DNA of 64,000 nt. Source: Rouxiella sp. S1S-2 (lineage in GTDB: Bacteria > Pseudomonadota > Gammaproteobacteria > Enterobacterales > Enterobacteriaceae). The DNA is taken from positions 2,480,001 to 2,544,000 of the forward strand of contig NZ_WFKL01000001.1 in assembly GCF_009208105.1 (NCBI RefSeq), written 5' to 3'. The notes beneath the pieces were generated by a model. The model saw only the letters and a list, made by a program, of their open reading frames with translations. It was not told the origin of the DNA and did not search any database. Positions within the stretch are counted from its first letter, which is position 1. Every line of letters starts with the position of its first letter. The position numbers and the translations under genes were made by a program. Below are positions 1-7,627 of the stretch, in pieces.

Positions 1-402
1 CTGGAGTCGACTCGCGTGCTGCGGGTGGCGCGTGCGCTGGCGGTGGATATTGGCGTGATGGAGTTTGTCGACGTCGCCAGATTGCGCGGTGAAAGCCTCG
101 TTTGGATCCTTTGGCGGGTGATTTTACCTAATGCCCTGCAAACGCTAATTGCCGAGTTTGGCCTGCGTTTTATCTTTATTTTGCTGTTCCTCTCAGCGCT
201 CTCTTTCCTCGGGCTGGGTATTCAGCCGCCGACGGCAGACTGGGGCGGATTGGCGCGTGATAACAAAGACGGCATTCTGTTTGGCGTCTGGGCCGCGCTG
301 GTTCCTGGTGGTGCAATTGCAGTCCTGGCGTTGGCGATTAACGCAGTCGCCGACTGGCTAATGAGCGGTACATCACGCTCCTGGGGAGGCCACCATGGCT
401 GA
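1..402 (+). CDS. Peptide/nickel-type ABC transporter inner-membrane permease, C-terminal part
   Basis: The reading frame is open from the first base, so the gene begins before the window. The visible 133 residues are the end of a DppC/OppC-type permease: an EAA-like cytoplasmic loop (EFVDVARLRGES then VILPNALQT), followed by two hydrophobic segments and the typical GLGIQPPTADWG stretch. It would form the membrane channel of a dipeptide, oligopeptide or nickel importer. Its last 8 bases overlap the start of the ATPase gene, so the two are translationally coupled. The substrate cannot be read from this fragment. Confidence 0.85.
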   Translation: MESTRVLRVARALAVDIGVMEFVDVARLRGESLVWILWRVILPNALQTLIAEFGLRFIFILLFLSALSFLGLGIQPPTADWGGLARDNKDGILFGVWAALVPGGAIAVLALAINAVADWLMSGTSRSWGGHHG

Positions 403-1993
403 TGCTAAACAGACTCCGCTGCTGAGCGTTGAGCAGTTAGTGGTGGTGTCAGCCGATAAGGTGAAGCGTAGATTGGTCGATAATGTCTCCTTCGAGCTGC
501 GGGCGGGAGAAGTGTTGGGCCTGATTGGCGAGTCCGGTGCCGGCAAATCGACCATCGGTTTAGCCATACTCGGACACTGTCGCGACGGTATGCGCATTGA
601 GTCCGGCAAAATTCAGTTTAAAGATACCGACCTGAATCGTCAGTCGCCGCGACAGCTGAGGACGATTCGCGGCAGAAAAATTGCCTACGTTGCCCAGTCT
701 GCAGGGGCAGCGTTTAATCCGGCTATTACCCTCGGTGAGCAGGTCATTGAGGCCACTCTCAAGCACCGCATTTTGCCGCGTCAGCAGGCGCAGGCCAAAG
801 CGATTGAGCTTTTTAGCCAGTTAGGGCTGCCGGACCCGGCACAGTTTTATCAGCGTTATCCGCATCAGGTGTCTGGCGGTCAGCTCCAACGCGCGATGAT
901 TGCCATGGCGCTGTGTGCGGGTCCTGAACTGCTTATTTTTGATGAACCTACCACCGCGCTAGACGTTACGACCCAGCTCGGCGTGCTCAAGGCGATAGCT
1001 GAGGTGATTCGTATTTCCGGCGTGGCGGCGATTTACATTTCTCACGACCTGGCGGTGGTGGCACAAATCAGTGACCGCATTATGGTGTTACAGCATGGTA
1101 AAACCGTTGAGCATGCACCGACCCGTCAACTGTTGATCTCACCGGCTGAGGACTATACACGACGCCTGCTCAATGCGCAGGGCGAACATCGCGAGCCGAT
1201 GCCGATGAATCAGCCTGAACTGCTGCGTATCGACAATATCAGTGCGAGATATCATCATCAGCCAGTCTTGAAAAATGTCACACTGTCACTTCCTCGCGGC
1301 AGAACGCTGGCGGTAATTGGTGAATCAGGATCGGGGAAATCAACGTTGGGCAAGGTCATTTGCGGCCTGCATGTCCCGCAAAACGGCAGCGTGAGCCTCG
1401 CTAATCAGCCGTTGGCTGCTGGTCTAAAATCCCGCACTCGGCAACAACTGCGAGATATTCAGCTTATCCATCAAATTCCTGATACCGCGCTGAATCCAAA
1501 AGAGATGATCGGCAGGCAGATTTCCCGCGTGCTGGAATGTTTTACCTCACTCAATCGTAAACAGCGTGAGGCGCGCGTGGCAGAGCTACTGGCACAGGTA
1601 GGGCTTAATAGTGAACTTGCAGCGCGTTACCCGGCTGCGCTTTCCGGCGGGCAAAAACAGCGTGTTTGCATCGCACGGGCGTTGGCCGCTGAGCCAAAAC
1701 TGATTATTTGTGACGAACCCACCTCGGCGCTGGACCCGCTTGTGGCACGCGACGTGTTGGCGCTGCTGCGGCAGATTCAGGAGCAAACGGGGATATCTTA
1801 CCTGTTTATCACTCACGATTTACAGGTGGTGCGCGAAGTGGCTGATGAAGTGGCCGTGCTGTTTAAAGGGGAGATAGTTCGCAACGGTTCAGTGTTTACC
1901 ACACTGGCAGAACCGCTGGACAATTACACCCGCGAACTGTTGCGCTCAGTGCCAGAGATGCGCATCGGTTGGCTCCAGGAGCAGACCGCTTAG
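395..1993 (+). CDS. ABC transporter ATP-binding protein with two fused ATPase domains (peptide/nickel family)
   Basis: This 532-residue protein carries two complete ABC ATPase domains in tandem, as in the YejF and GsiA type. Domain 1 has Walker A GESGAGKST near residue 47, signature SGGQLQRA, Walker B LLIFDEP and a switch-His ISHD. Domain 2 repeats these with GESGSGKST, SGGQKQRV, LIICDEP and ITHD. It would energise the permease encoded just upstream, which its start overlaps. A strong bidirectional terminator follows within 25 bases. The substrate is a peptide-like compound by family membership only. Confidence 0.9.
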   Translation: MADAKQTPLLSVEQLVVVSADKVKRRLVDNVSFELRAGEVLGLIGESGAGKSTIGLAILGHCRDGMRIESGKIQFKDTDLNRQSPRQLRTIRGRKIAYVAQSAGAAFNPAITLGEQVIEATLKHRILPRQQAQAKAIELFSQLGLPDPAQFYQRYPHQVSGGQLQRAMIAMALCAGPELLIFDEPTTALDVTTQLGVLKAIAEVIRISGVAAIYISHDLAVVAQISDRIMVLQHGKTVEHAPTRQLLISPAEDYTRRLLNAQGEHREPMPMNQPELLRIDNISARYHHQPVLKNVTLSLPRGRTLAVIGESGSGKSTLGKVICGLHVPQNGSVSLANQPLAAGLKSRTRQQLRDIQLIHQIPDTALNPKEMIGRQISRVLECFTSLNRKQREARVAELLAQVGLNSELAARYPAALSGGQKQRVCIARALAAEPKLIICDEPTSALDPLVARDVLALLRQIQEQTGISYLFITHDLQVVREVADEVAVLFKGEIVRNGSVFTTLAEPLDNYTRELLRSVPEMRIGWLQEQTA

Positions 1994-2013
1994 GGAACTC
2001 ACAGGTAATAAAA

Positions 2014-2045
2014 AACGCGCCGGAACATGGCGTTTTCGGCGCGTT
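2014..2045. terminator. Bidirectional rho-independent terminator
   Basis: A 9-bp perfect stem (AACGCGCCG / CGGCGCGTT) with a 14-nt loop is preceded by an A-run and followed by a T-run. It can end transcription of the ABC genes on the plus strand and of ttcA on the minus strand, which converge here. Confidence 0.85.
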
Positions 2046-2084
2046 ATTTTTTGACTTTTAAGCTGGCTTGACCGTTCTGGACCG

Positions 2085-3026
2085 TTATTTTATCTGTACG
2101 ACATCCAGACGTTCAACAACCATATCGTCTTCAGCCTGCCAGCCCACCGGCTGTAAGGGGATATCTTCTCGGTCAAAAGCCAGGTCGCCGCCGTCAATCA
2201 CTTCACCGCCGTGGTGAATCGCCTTGAAGTCGAACAAGTGGGTGTCATTCAAATGTGAAGGCACCACGTTTTGCATCGCGCTGAACATGGTTTCGATACG
2301 GCCAGGGTAGCGTTTGTCCCAGTCCTTGAGCATATCGCCAATTACCTGACGCTGCAGATTGGGCTGCGAGCCGCAAAGGTTGCAAGGAATAATCGGGTAT
2401 TCACGGGCAATGGCAAAACGTTCGATGTCTTTTTCACGGCAGTAGGCCAGCGGACGAATAACGATGTGTTTACCGTCGTCGCTCATCAGCTTAGGAGGCA
2501 TCCCTTTCAGCTTGCCGCCGTAGAACATGTTCAGAAACAGCGTTTGCAGGATATCATCGCGGTGGTGGCCCAGCGCAATTTTAGTACAGCCCAGCTCGGT
2601 AGCGGTACGATATAAAATTCCGCGACGCAGGCGAGAGCAGAGTGAACAGGTCGTTTTGCCTTCGGGGATCTTGTCTTTAACGATGGCGTAGGTGTTCTCT
2701 TCAACAATCTTGTACTCAACACCTTGCTTCTCAAGATATTCCGGCAGAATGTGAGCCGGGAAACCAGGCTGTTTTTGATCAAGATTGACGGCAATCAGCG
2801 AGAAGTTGACCGGCGCGCTCTGCTGTAAATTGCGCAAAATTTCCAGCATGGTGTAGCTGTCTTTGCCACCGGACAGGCAGACCATAATGCGGTCGCCTTC
2901 TTCAATCATGCCAAAGTCTGCAATGGCTTTGCCGACATCACGACGCAGACGCTTTTGCAGCTTGTTCAGGTTGACCTGATCTTTTTTGGTAATCTCTTGT
3001 TTTTCAAACATTAATTCGACGCTCAA
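2085..3026 (-). CDS. ttcA: tRNA 2-thiocytidine biosynthesis protein TtcA
   Basis: TtcA is the iron-sulfur dependent enzyme that thiolates cytidine 32 of some tRNAs. The 313-residue protein shows the ATP-pyrophosphatase PP-loop ([11 protein letters not shown], about residue 51), a CxxC pair (TTCSLCSRL) and a further Cys motif ([10 protein letters not shown]), the expected cluster and catalytic cysteines. Length matches the family. It is transcribed alone and ends at the bidirectional terminator at 2014-2045. Its leader contains nested inverted repeats (3066-3126), described separately. Confidence 0.97.
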   Translation of the reverse strand: MSVELMFEKQEITKKDQVNLNKLQKRLRRDVGKAIADFGMIEEGDRIMVCLSGGKDSYTMLEILRNLQQSAPVNFSLIAVNLDQKQPGFPAHILPEYLEKQGVEYKIVEENTYAIVKDKIPEGKTTCSLCSRLRRGILYRTATELGCTKIALGHHRDDILQTLFLNMFYGGKLKGMPPKLMSDDGKHIVIRPLAYCREKDIERFAIAREYPIIPCNLCGSQPNLQRQVIGDMLKDWDKRYPGRIETMFSAMQNVVPSHLNDTHLFDFKAIHHGGEVIDGGDLAFDREDIPLQPVGWQAEDDMVVERLDVVQIK

Positions 3027-3065
3027 AATCTAAAAAGGGGCACCGTTGCGGCTAGGGAGGAGTGA

Positions 3066-3126
3066 CGCCCGCCCACAAAGTCCAGCATACAGTTGAATGG
3101 CGTGTATGTTACGGATTACGCGGGCG
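3066..3126 (-). repeat. Nested inverted repeats upstream of ttcA
   Basis: CGCCCGC (3066-3072) pairs with GCGGGCG (3120-3126), and inside it CATACA (3086-3091) pairs with TGTATG (3103-3108). The element lies 40-100 bases upstream of the ttcA ATG, so it could be a leader structure or an operator. No function is demonstrated by sequence. Confidence 0.4.
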
Positions 3127-3258
3127 AAAGCCAACACGTTTTACTGGGTAAGACGGTTGTGCTTTTAACGTTTCGTTACCTTTATTATCATCACTCTAAG
3201 ATTACATCTCGTTCCCCAAGATTGGCGGAATGGTTAAAAATACTGCATCGTCATGATT

Positions 3259-3275
3259 GATGAGAGATTCTCATC
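3259..3275. promoter_or_regulatory. Inverted repeat just upstream of the alginate-lyase-family gene
   Basis: GATGAGA and TCTCATC are separated by GAT, forming a perfect 7-bp dyad that ends 33 bases before the ATG at 3309. A wider dyad, GATTGGC (3220-3226) with GCCAATC (3285-3291), encloses it. Together they could form a leader hairpin or an operator for the lyase gene. Confidence 0.4.
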
Positions 3276-3308
3276 GGTGAAATGGCCAATCGGTAAAAAG
3301 GGCGGGCA

Positions 3309-4634
3309 ATGGATCATTTTAAGAAAGCTAAAATCGTAGTGACATGTTTAGCGTTGTTCGGCACTGGCTCAGCGTTGGCGAACGAGGCTGGCCCAAATGC
3401 GTTGGCGTTTATGCAAGCCAATCAGCTGCAGCAGGTAAAGCAGTTGCTAGAGCAGGGTAAGGCGACGGAGCCAACCCAGGAGGCTTATAAAAGGCTAATT
3501 GCCTCAGCTGATTCAGCGCTTAAACAGCCTAGCCTCAGCGTGATGGATAAGGGCATGACGCCGCCAAGTGGCAGCAAGCATGACTATCTTAGTCTCAGCG
3601 CTTACTGGTGGGCAGACGCTGATAAGGCCAATGGGCTGCCGTGGGTCAGACGCGATGGTCAAGTCAATCCGGCGAGCAAAAATAATCTAAGTGATGGTGT
3701 ACGACTGGCCACTTTCACCGCAAGAGTGCAGGACCTCACGCTGGCCTGGTATTTTTCCGGGCAGCAACGCTATGCTGATAAAGCCGCCAGCCTGCTGCGC
3801 GCCTGGTTTATTGACCCCACTACGCGCATGAACCCTAATCTGAACTATGCGCAGGGCGTGCCGGGAATGACATCAGGGAGGCACGACGGAGTGCTCGACG
3901 GGCGCTATTTTTCCACCCGCATCGTCGATTCATTGCTGATGCTGCGCGGTAATGCTGCATGGTCGGCTCATGACGACGAAGCCATGCACCAGTGGATGCA
4001 GCAGTATCTGCAGTGGCTGCACACCAGCCCGCTGGCGATTAAAGAGAGTAAAGCCAAGAATAACCACGGCAACTGGTATGCAACGCAGGTTGCAGGCATC
4101 GCCTGGTATCTCAACAAGCCAGACCTTATCAAAAAAATGGTGGCGCTGACTGAGAGTAAGCTTGAAACTCAGCTTAAACCTGACGGAACACAGCCGCTTG
4201 AGCTGGCGCGAACCCGTTCTTTTCACTACAGCTATTTCAATCTGCAGGCTGTCAGCCTGCTGGCAACGGTGGCAAAGGAAAACGGGCAGGACCTGTGGAA
4301 TTATCACACGGCCAACGGCGGCGGGGTGCTGAAATCATTAGATTTTATGGCGCAGTTCGTTAGTGGGACAAAACCATGGCCTTACAAGAGCCTTGACCAG
4401 ATTGGTGTGCGCGTGGTGCCTCTGCTTTCATGGGCGGATAATGGTACCGGACAGAACCGATATCAGCAGCAGATCCGCTCTGCTCACTATCTATTTACTG
4501 ACACACAGACTAACGACGGCAAGGCAGGGAATAAAGAGACGCAACCGAAGCCTCATAAAGACGCGACACGTGGAGCAACAATTGAGGCGCAGAGAGAAAC
4601 CTGGTTAACCTCGCTGCCCTTGTGGGCTGAATAA
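3309..4634 (+). CDS. Secreted alginate lyase family protein (PL5-like)
   Basis: The 441-residue protein starts with a signal peptide (basic MDHFKKAK, hydrophobic core, predicted cleavage after SALA near residue 24). The rest resembles the Alginate_lyase alpha-barrel family: a NNHGNWY motif near residue 250, matching the catalytic Asn-His region of AlgL-type enzymes, and a later RSFHYSYFN stretch with candidate catalytic Arg and Tyr. Such enzymes cleave uronate polysaccharides by beta-elimination. No alginate biosynthesis or uptake genes are nearby, so the substrate may be an environmental or host glycan. The ATG follows a GGGCGGG sequence; the upstream dyads suggest control. Confidence 0.8.
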   Translation: MDHFKKAKIVVTCLALFGTGSALANEAGPNALAFMQANQLQQVKQLLEQGKATEPTQEAYKRLIASADSALKQPSLSVMDKGMTPPSGSKHDYLSLSAYWWADADKANGLPWVRRDGQVNPASKNNLSDGVRLATFTARVQDLTLAWYFSGQQRYADKAASLLRAWFIDPTTRMNPNLNYAQGVPGMTSGRHDGVLDGRYFSTRIVDSLLMLRGNAAWSAHDDEAMHQWMQQYLQWLHTSPLAIKESKAKNNHGNWYATQVAGIAWYLNKPDLIKKMVALTESKLETQLKPDGTQPLELARTRSFHYSYFNLQAVSLLATVAKENGQDLWNYHTANGGGVLKSLDFMAQFVSGTKPWPYKSLDQIGVRVVPLLSWADNGTGQNRYQQQIRSAHYLFTDTQTNDGKAGNKETQPKPHKDATRGATIEAQRETWLTSLPLWAE

Positions 4635-4645
4635 TCAGTGACTAA

Positions 4646-4665
4646 GGGCAGCCGATAGGTTGCCC
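4646..4665 (+). terminator. Putative terminator hairpin after the lyase gene
   Basis: GGGCAGCC and GGTTGCCC (one G-U pair) form an 8-bp stem with a 4-nt loop, 12 bases after the stop codon. The following sequence is AT-rich but has no clean T-run, so efficiency is uncertain. Confidence 0.5.
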
Positions 4666-4833
4666 AATATATTTATTTCATCGCTGAAGTCAATGCGGCT
4701 ACAGCAGCCGAGTATCGGACCAGTCCGGTGGCATGAAAACAGAAAGGACAGTCGGTGTTTCGTTTTCCATACTGACAATCGCGGCTTCGAGCTGTTTATG
4801 ATGCTTTTCTTTTTGATTGGTGTGAGTTATGGC

Positions 4834-5490
4834 TTAATTCACGTCGACGCGCTTAATTCCGTCAACCGACATTATTGCTTCATATAATGTCTCTATTTTT
4901 TGGCGCGGAGACAGTACGACGTCCATGACCAGGTCGCATTTGGTGTCGTCATCGTCTTTTTGACTAACTTTAATATGTCCTGGCCGAATACGCATTTTTT
5001 GCAGCGCAATTAATACCAGCGGCACGCTTTGGGGTTTCAGTCGAATTTCAATCAAGTGATGATGGCCGATAAGGCGATTGCTGATTTGGCGAAACACCTC
5101 AAGAACAATTAGCGTTAAAAATGCACCGTAAACGCCAATCTCATACAAACCGCTACCAATGACTAAGCCGATAGCCGCGGTTACCCAAAGTCCGGCGGCA
5201 GTTGTTAGACCTTTGACCACCTGCTTCTGGATGATAATAGTCCCGGCGCCGAGAAAACCCATGCCGCTAACCACCTGAGCCGCCACGCGACTGGGGTCAA
5301 AACTGACGTGAGTCTGACTCAGAATATCGTCAAAACCGTATTTCGAGACAATCATAAACATCGCGCTGCCGATGCCCACCAATATGTGAGTACGGAGCCC
5401 GGCCTCTTTAGCGCGCAGTTGGCGCTCAATGCCGATGAATCCGCCAAGCACGCCTGCCAGCGCAATACGCATTAAAAAATCTGTAAGCAT
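4834..5490 (-). CDS. MgtC/SapB family inner-membrane protein
   Basis: The 218-residue protein begins with the hallmark MgtC block: a first membrane helix, GGFIGIERQLRAKEAGLRTH, then further helices with GMGFLGAGTI. About five membrane segments are followed by a cytoplasmic ACT-like C-terminal domain (residues 140-218), as in full-length MgtC. Known members support growth in low magnesium and intracellular survival by modulating F-ATPase, but many family proteins such as YhiD are uncharacterised. It is not next to an MgtB transporter, so I do not assign mgtC itself. It is divergent from ydbJ. Confidence 0.85.
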   Translation of the reverse strand: MLTDFLMRIALAGVLGGFIGIERQLRAKEAGLRTHILVGIGSAMFMIVSKYGFDDILSQTHVSFDPSRVAAQVVSGMGFLGAGTIIIQKQVVKGLTTAAGLWVTAAIGLVIGSGLYEIGVYGAFLTLIVLEVFRQISNRLIGHHHLIEIRLKPQSVPLVLIALQKMRIRPGHIKVSQKDDDDTKCDLVMDVVLSPRQKIETLYEAIMSVDGIKRVDVN

Positions 5491-5736
5491 AGTATTTCCT
5501 CCCTTTTTATTATTCCATCGCCGACCCGCATTTTCTGTGACTTAATAAGAATTTCGGGTTAATTGCTGGGTATTTTATGAGCAGAATAAATAACAAAGAG
5601 AAAAAATCTGTTTCTGGATATAAATTTTTAAGAAAAGTGGCTATTTACTTCTTTTCAGCACTCGACGTTAGCAGAAAAGCTCGGCTATGATGACATTCGT
5701 TTAAATTATAGAAATAATCATCCGGGAGCAGGGTTG

Positions 5737-6015
5737 ATGAGATCTGCGTTACGATTTTTACTGGCTGGCGCCACGTTGATTTTAGCTGCATGCAGCAGCA
5801 ATAAAGAAACTGCAGAAGTTCCACAGCAGGGTAATAGCTTCAACATTGCCCATCGTAACCTGAACGCGGGCGGTCCTGCTGCCGCAGCCTGTTCTCTGGC
5901 CGGCGGCAGCCTTCAGCTTGCCCGTCAACTCGACGGCAGTTCGGTGGGTATGTGCCAAATGACTAACGGACGCCGATGCGCGGAGTCTGCCGTGATGAGT
6001 GGCACCTGTAGCTAA
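5737..6015 (+). CDS. ydbJ: Small DUF333 lipoprotein, YdbJ-like
   Basis: This 92-residue protein has a lipoprotein signal with lipobox LAAC (Cys near residue 19) followed by SSN. The C-terminal half shows the DUF333 pattern (AAACSLAGGSLQLARQLDG, then GMCQMTNGRRCAESA with conserved cysteines). The ATG at 5737 is preferred over a TTG three bases earlier because a GGGAG ribosome site lies 9 bases before it. In E. coli ydbJ also sits beside hslJ and ldhA; here it converges with hslJ. Function is unknown. Confidence 0.85.
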   Translation: MRSALRFLLAGATLILAACSSNKETAEVPQQGNSFNIAHRNLNAGGPAAAACSLAGGSLQLARQLDGSSVGMCQMTNGRRCAESAVMSGTCS

Positions 6016-6020
6016 AGCGT

Positions 6021-6449
6021 TTAGTTCACCCACTCTTTGGCGCGATACACCAGCACGTGCGGGCCTTCGGTCAATGTTAGTTGATTTGACTGCAGGCTGA
6101 CGTTAACCCCTTTTTGCAGCATCGCGCCTATCAGTTGGTCACCTTTATTAAGCAGGGGGTCGGAGCACATCATTTGCGTTGACGCCAGCTGCTTGACGGT
6201 CAACAACTCATTCTCGAGTTGGCCCTGACCCATAAAGCGATTACACATCGCGCCGGATACATGCATTTTCTCGCCAAATTCGATAGACGGTTTACCGCCG
6301 TGCTGGGCGATAACCGGCGTACCGTCGAGTGTTAACAGCTCGAAGCGATGGTGTTGCAGATCTTTTGCCGTCAATTCGGCCGACTGGGCGCTACAACCGC
6401 TGATGGCAACGGCGGCCAGCAGGGTGCCTAGCATAGTTATTTTTTTCAT
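6021..6449 (-). CDS. hslJ: Heat-shock-inducible lipoprotein HslJ (META domain)
   Basis: The 142-residue form starts at the ATG at 6449, preceded by an AGGAG site; an open frame extends further upstream but overlaps ldhA and would bury the signal peptide. It has a lipoprotein signal (AVAISGC) and a META/HslJ domain with the SGAMCNRFMGQG motif and a second Cys in STQMMCSD that could form a disulfide. HslJ in E. coli is heat inducible and affects novobiocin resistance. It follows ldhA by 40 bases on the same strand, so the two are probably cotranscribed. Confidence 0.92.
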   Translation of the reverse strand: MKKITMLGTLLAAVAISGCSAQSAELTAKDLQHHRFELLTLDGTPVIAQHGGKPSIEFGEKMHVSGAMCNRFMGQGQLENELLTVKQLASTQMMCSDPLLNKGDQLIGAMLQKGVNVSLQSNQLTLTEGPHVLVYRAKEWVN

Positions 6450-6489
6450 CTTCTCTCCTGAAGAACATTCCATTGATTTGCCTCTTATC

Positions 6490-7482
6490 TTACGCCTTGA
6501 CGATGTTTGGGCAAGCTTCGCCTTTGGAAAGCTTATCAAGATTCGCAAGCGTGGTCTGAGAAATACTGGTTAACGCCTCACTGGTCAGGAAAGCCTGATG
6601 ACCGGTAAACAGCACGTTGTGGCAGGAAGATAAGCGGCGGAAGACGTCGTCGAGCACAACCTCGTTAGACTTGTCTTCAAAGAACAGGTCGCGTTCGTTT
6701 TCGTAGACGTCCATGCCGAGTGCGCCAATTTTCTGCTGCTTGAGGGCCTCAATAGCGGCACTGGCGTCGAGCAAGGCACCGCGACTGGTGTTAATAATCA
6801 TCACCCCGTCTTTCATTTTGTTAAAGGACTTCTGGTTCAGCAGGTGATGATTCTCGGTGGTCAGCGGACAGTGCAGTGAAATAATGTCCGACTGTGCATA
6901 CAGGGTGTCTAAGTCGACGTACTCGGCACCTAACTCAAGAGCCAGCGGGCTGGGATAAGGATCGAAGGCTAAAATACGCATGCCAAAGCCTTTGAGGATA
7001 CGCATCGCGGCGACGCCGATTTTGCCTGTGCCGATGATCCCAACAGTGCGCTGGTGCATATTAAAACCGGTTAACCCCTCAAGCGAAAAGTTCGCCTCGC
7101 GGGTACGTTGGTACGCGCGGTGAATATGGCGATTCAGGCACAGCATTAGGCCGACAGCATGTTCAGCGACCGCCTCGGGAGAGTAGGCCGGTACGCGAAC
7201 TACATCAATGCCCAACTCTTTAGCGGCGGCGAGGTCGACGTTGTTAAATCCGGCACAGCGCAGTGCGAGCGTTTTTATCCCCAGCGCCGCAAGCTCGGTA
7301 AGTACTTCACGGCTGCCGTCGTCGTTAACAAAAATACACACTGCGTCGCATCCAGCGGCCGTTTTTGCCGTCGCCTGACCCAGCATAAAATCAAAAAATA
7401 TCAGCTCAAATCCATACTGCTGATTGACCAGCTCAAAGTATTTGCGGTCATAATTCTTGGTACTGTATACGGCCAGTTTCAT
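6490..7482 (-). CDS. ldhA: D-lactate dehydrogenase, fermentative
   Basis: LdhA reduces pyruvate to D-lactate with NADH during mixed-acid fermentation. The 330-residue protein is very close to the E. coli enzyme along its length: MKLAVYST start, catalytic Arg in NTSRGALLDA, NAD motif GIIGTGKIG, and catalytic His in FTGHQAFLT. The ATG at 7482 is chosen because it matches the family N-terminus and has GGAG 8 bases upstream; the open frame continues 78 bases further without support. Confidence 0.97.
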   Translation of the reverse strand: MKLAVYSTKNYDRKYFELVNQQYGFELIFFDFMLGQATAKTAAGCDAVCIFVNDDGSREVLTELAALGIKTLALRCAGFNNVDLAAAKELGIDVVRVPAYSPEAVAEHAVGLMLCLNRHIHRAYQRTREANFSLEGLTGFNMHQRTVGIIGTGKIGVAAMRILKGFGMRILAFDPYPSPLALELGAEYVDLDTLYAQSDIISLHCPLTTENHHLLNQKSFNKMKDGVMIINTSRGALLDASAAIEALKQQKIGALGMDVYENERDLFFEDKSNEVVLDDVFRRLSSCHNVLFTGHQAFLTSEALTSISQTTLANLDKLSKGEACPNIVKA

Positions 7483-7610
7483 GCTCTGTACTCCGACAAG
7501 TGAGTTGTCCATTAACGAGAAGCGCCGCTTAAAAATAGCACTGGGCACCCTCGCAAACAAAGGGTAGCCAATTGTAACGTTATTTTTATGCTATCTTGCT
7601 GATGTTATAA

Positions 7611-7626
7611 AAATATCAGGATATTT
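7611..7626 (+). promoter_or_regulatory. Dyad spanning the ydbH ribosome binding site
   Basis: AAATATC and GATATTT flank a 2-bp gap one base before the ydbH ATG. The presumed Shine-Dalgarno AGGA (7618-7621) lies in the centre and one arm of the dyad, so a hairpin or a bound protein could limit translation. Confidence 0.35.
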
Positions 7627-7627
7627 C

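Noticed and set aside
3220..3291. A 7-bp stem closing a 72-base segment, resembling a tRNA acceptor stem
   Set aside because: There is no TTC-A T-loop, no proper D- or anticodon arm and no CCA; treated as a leader dyad instead.
4660..4887. A 75-codon plus-strand frame after the alginate-lyase-family gene
   Set aside because: It overlaps the 3' end of the MgtC-family gene, has no ribosome site and no recognisable features.
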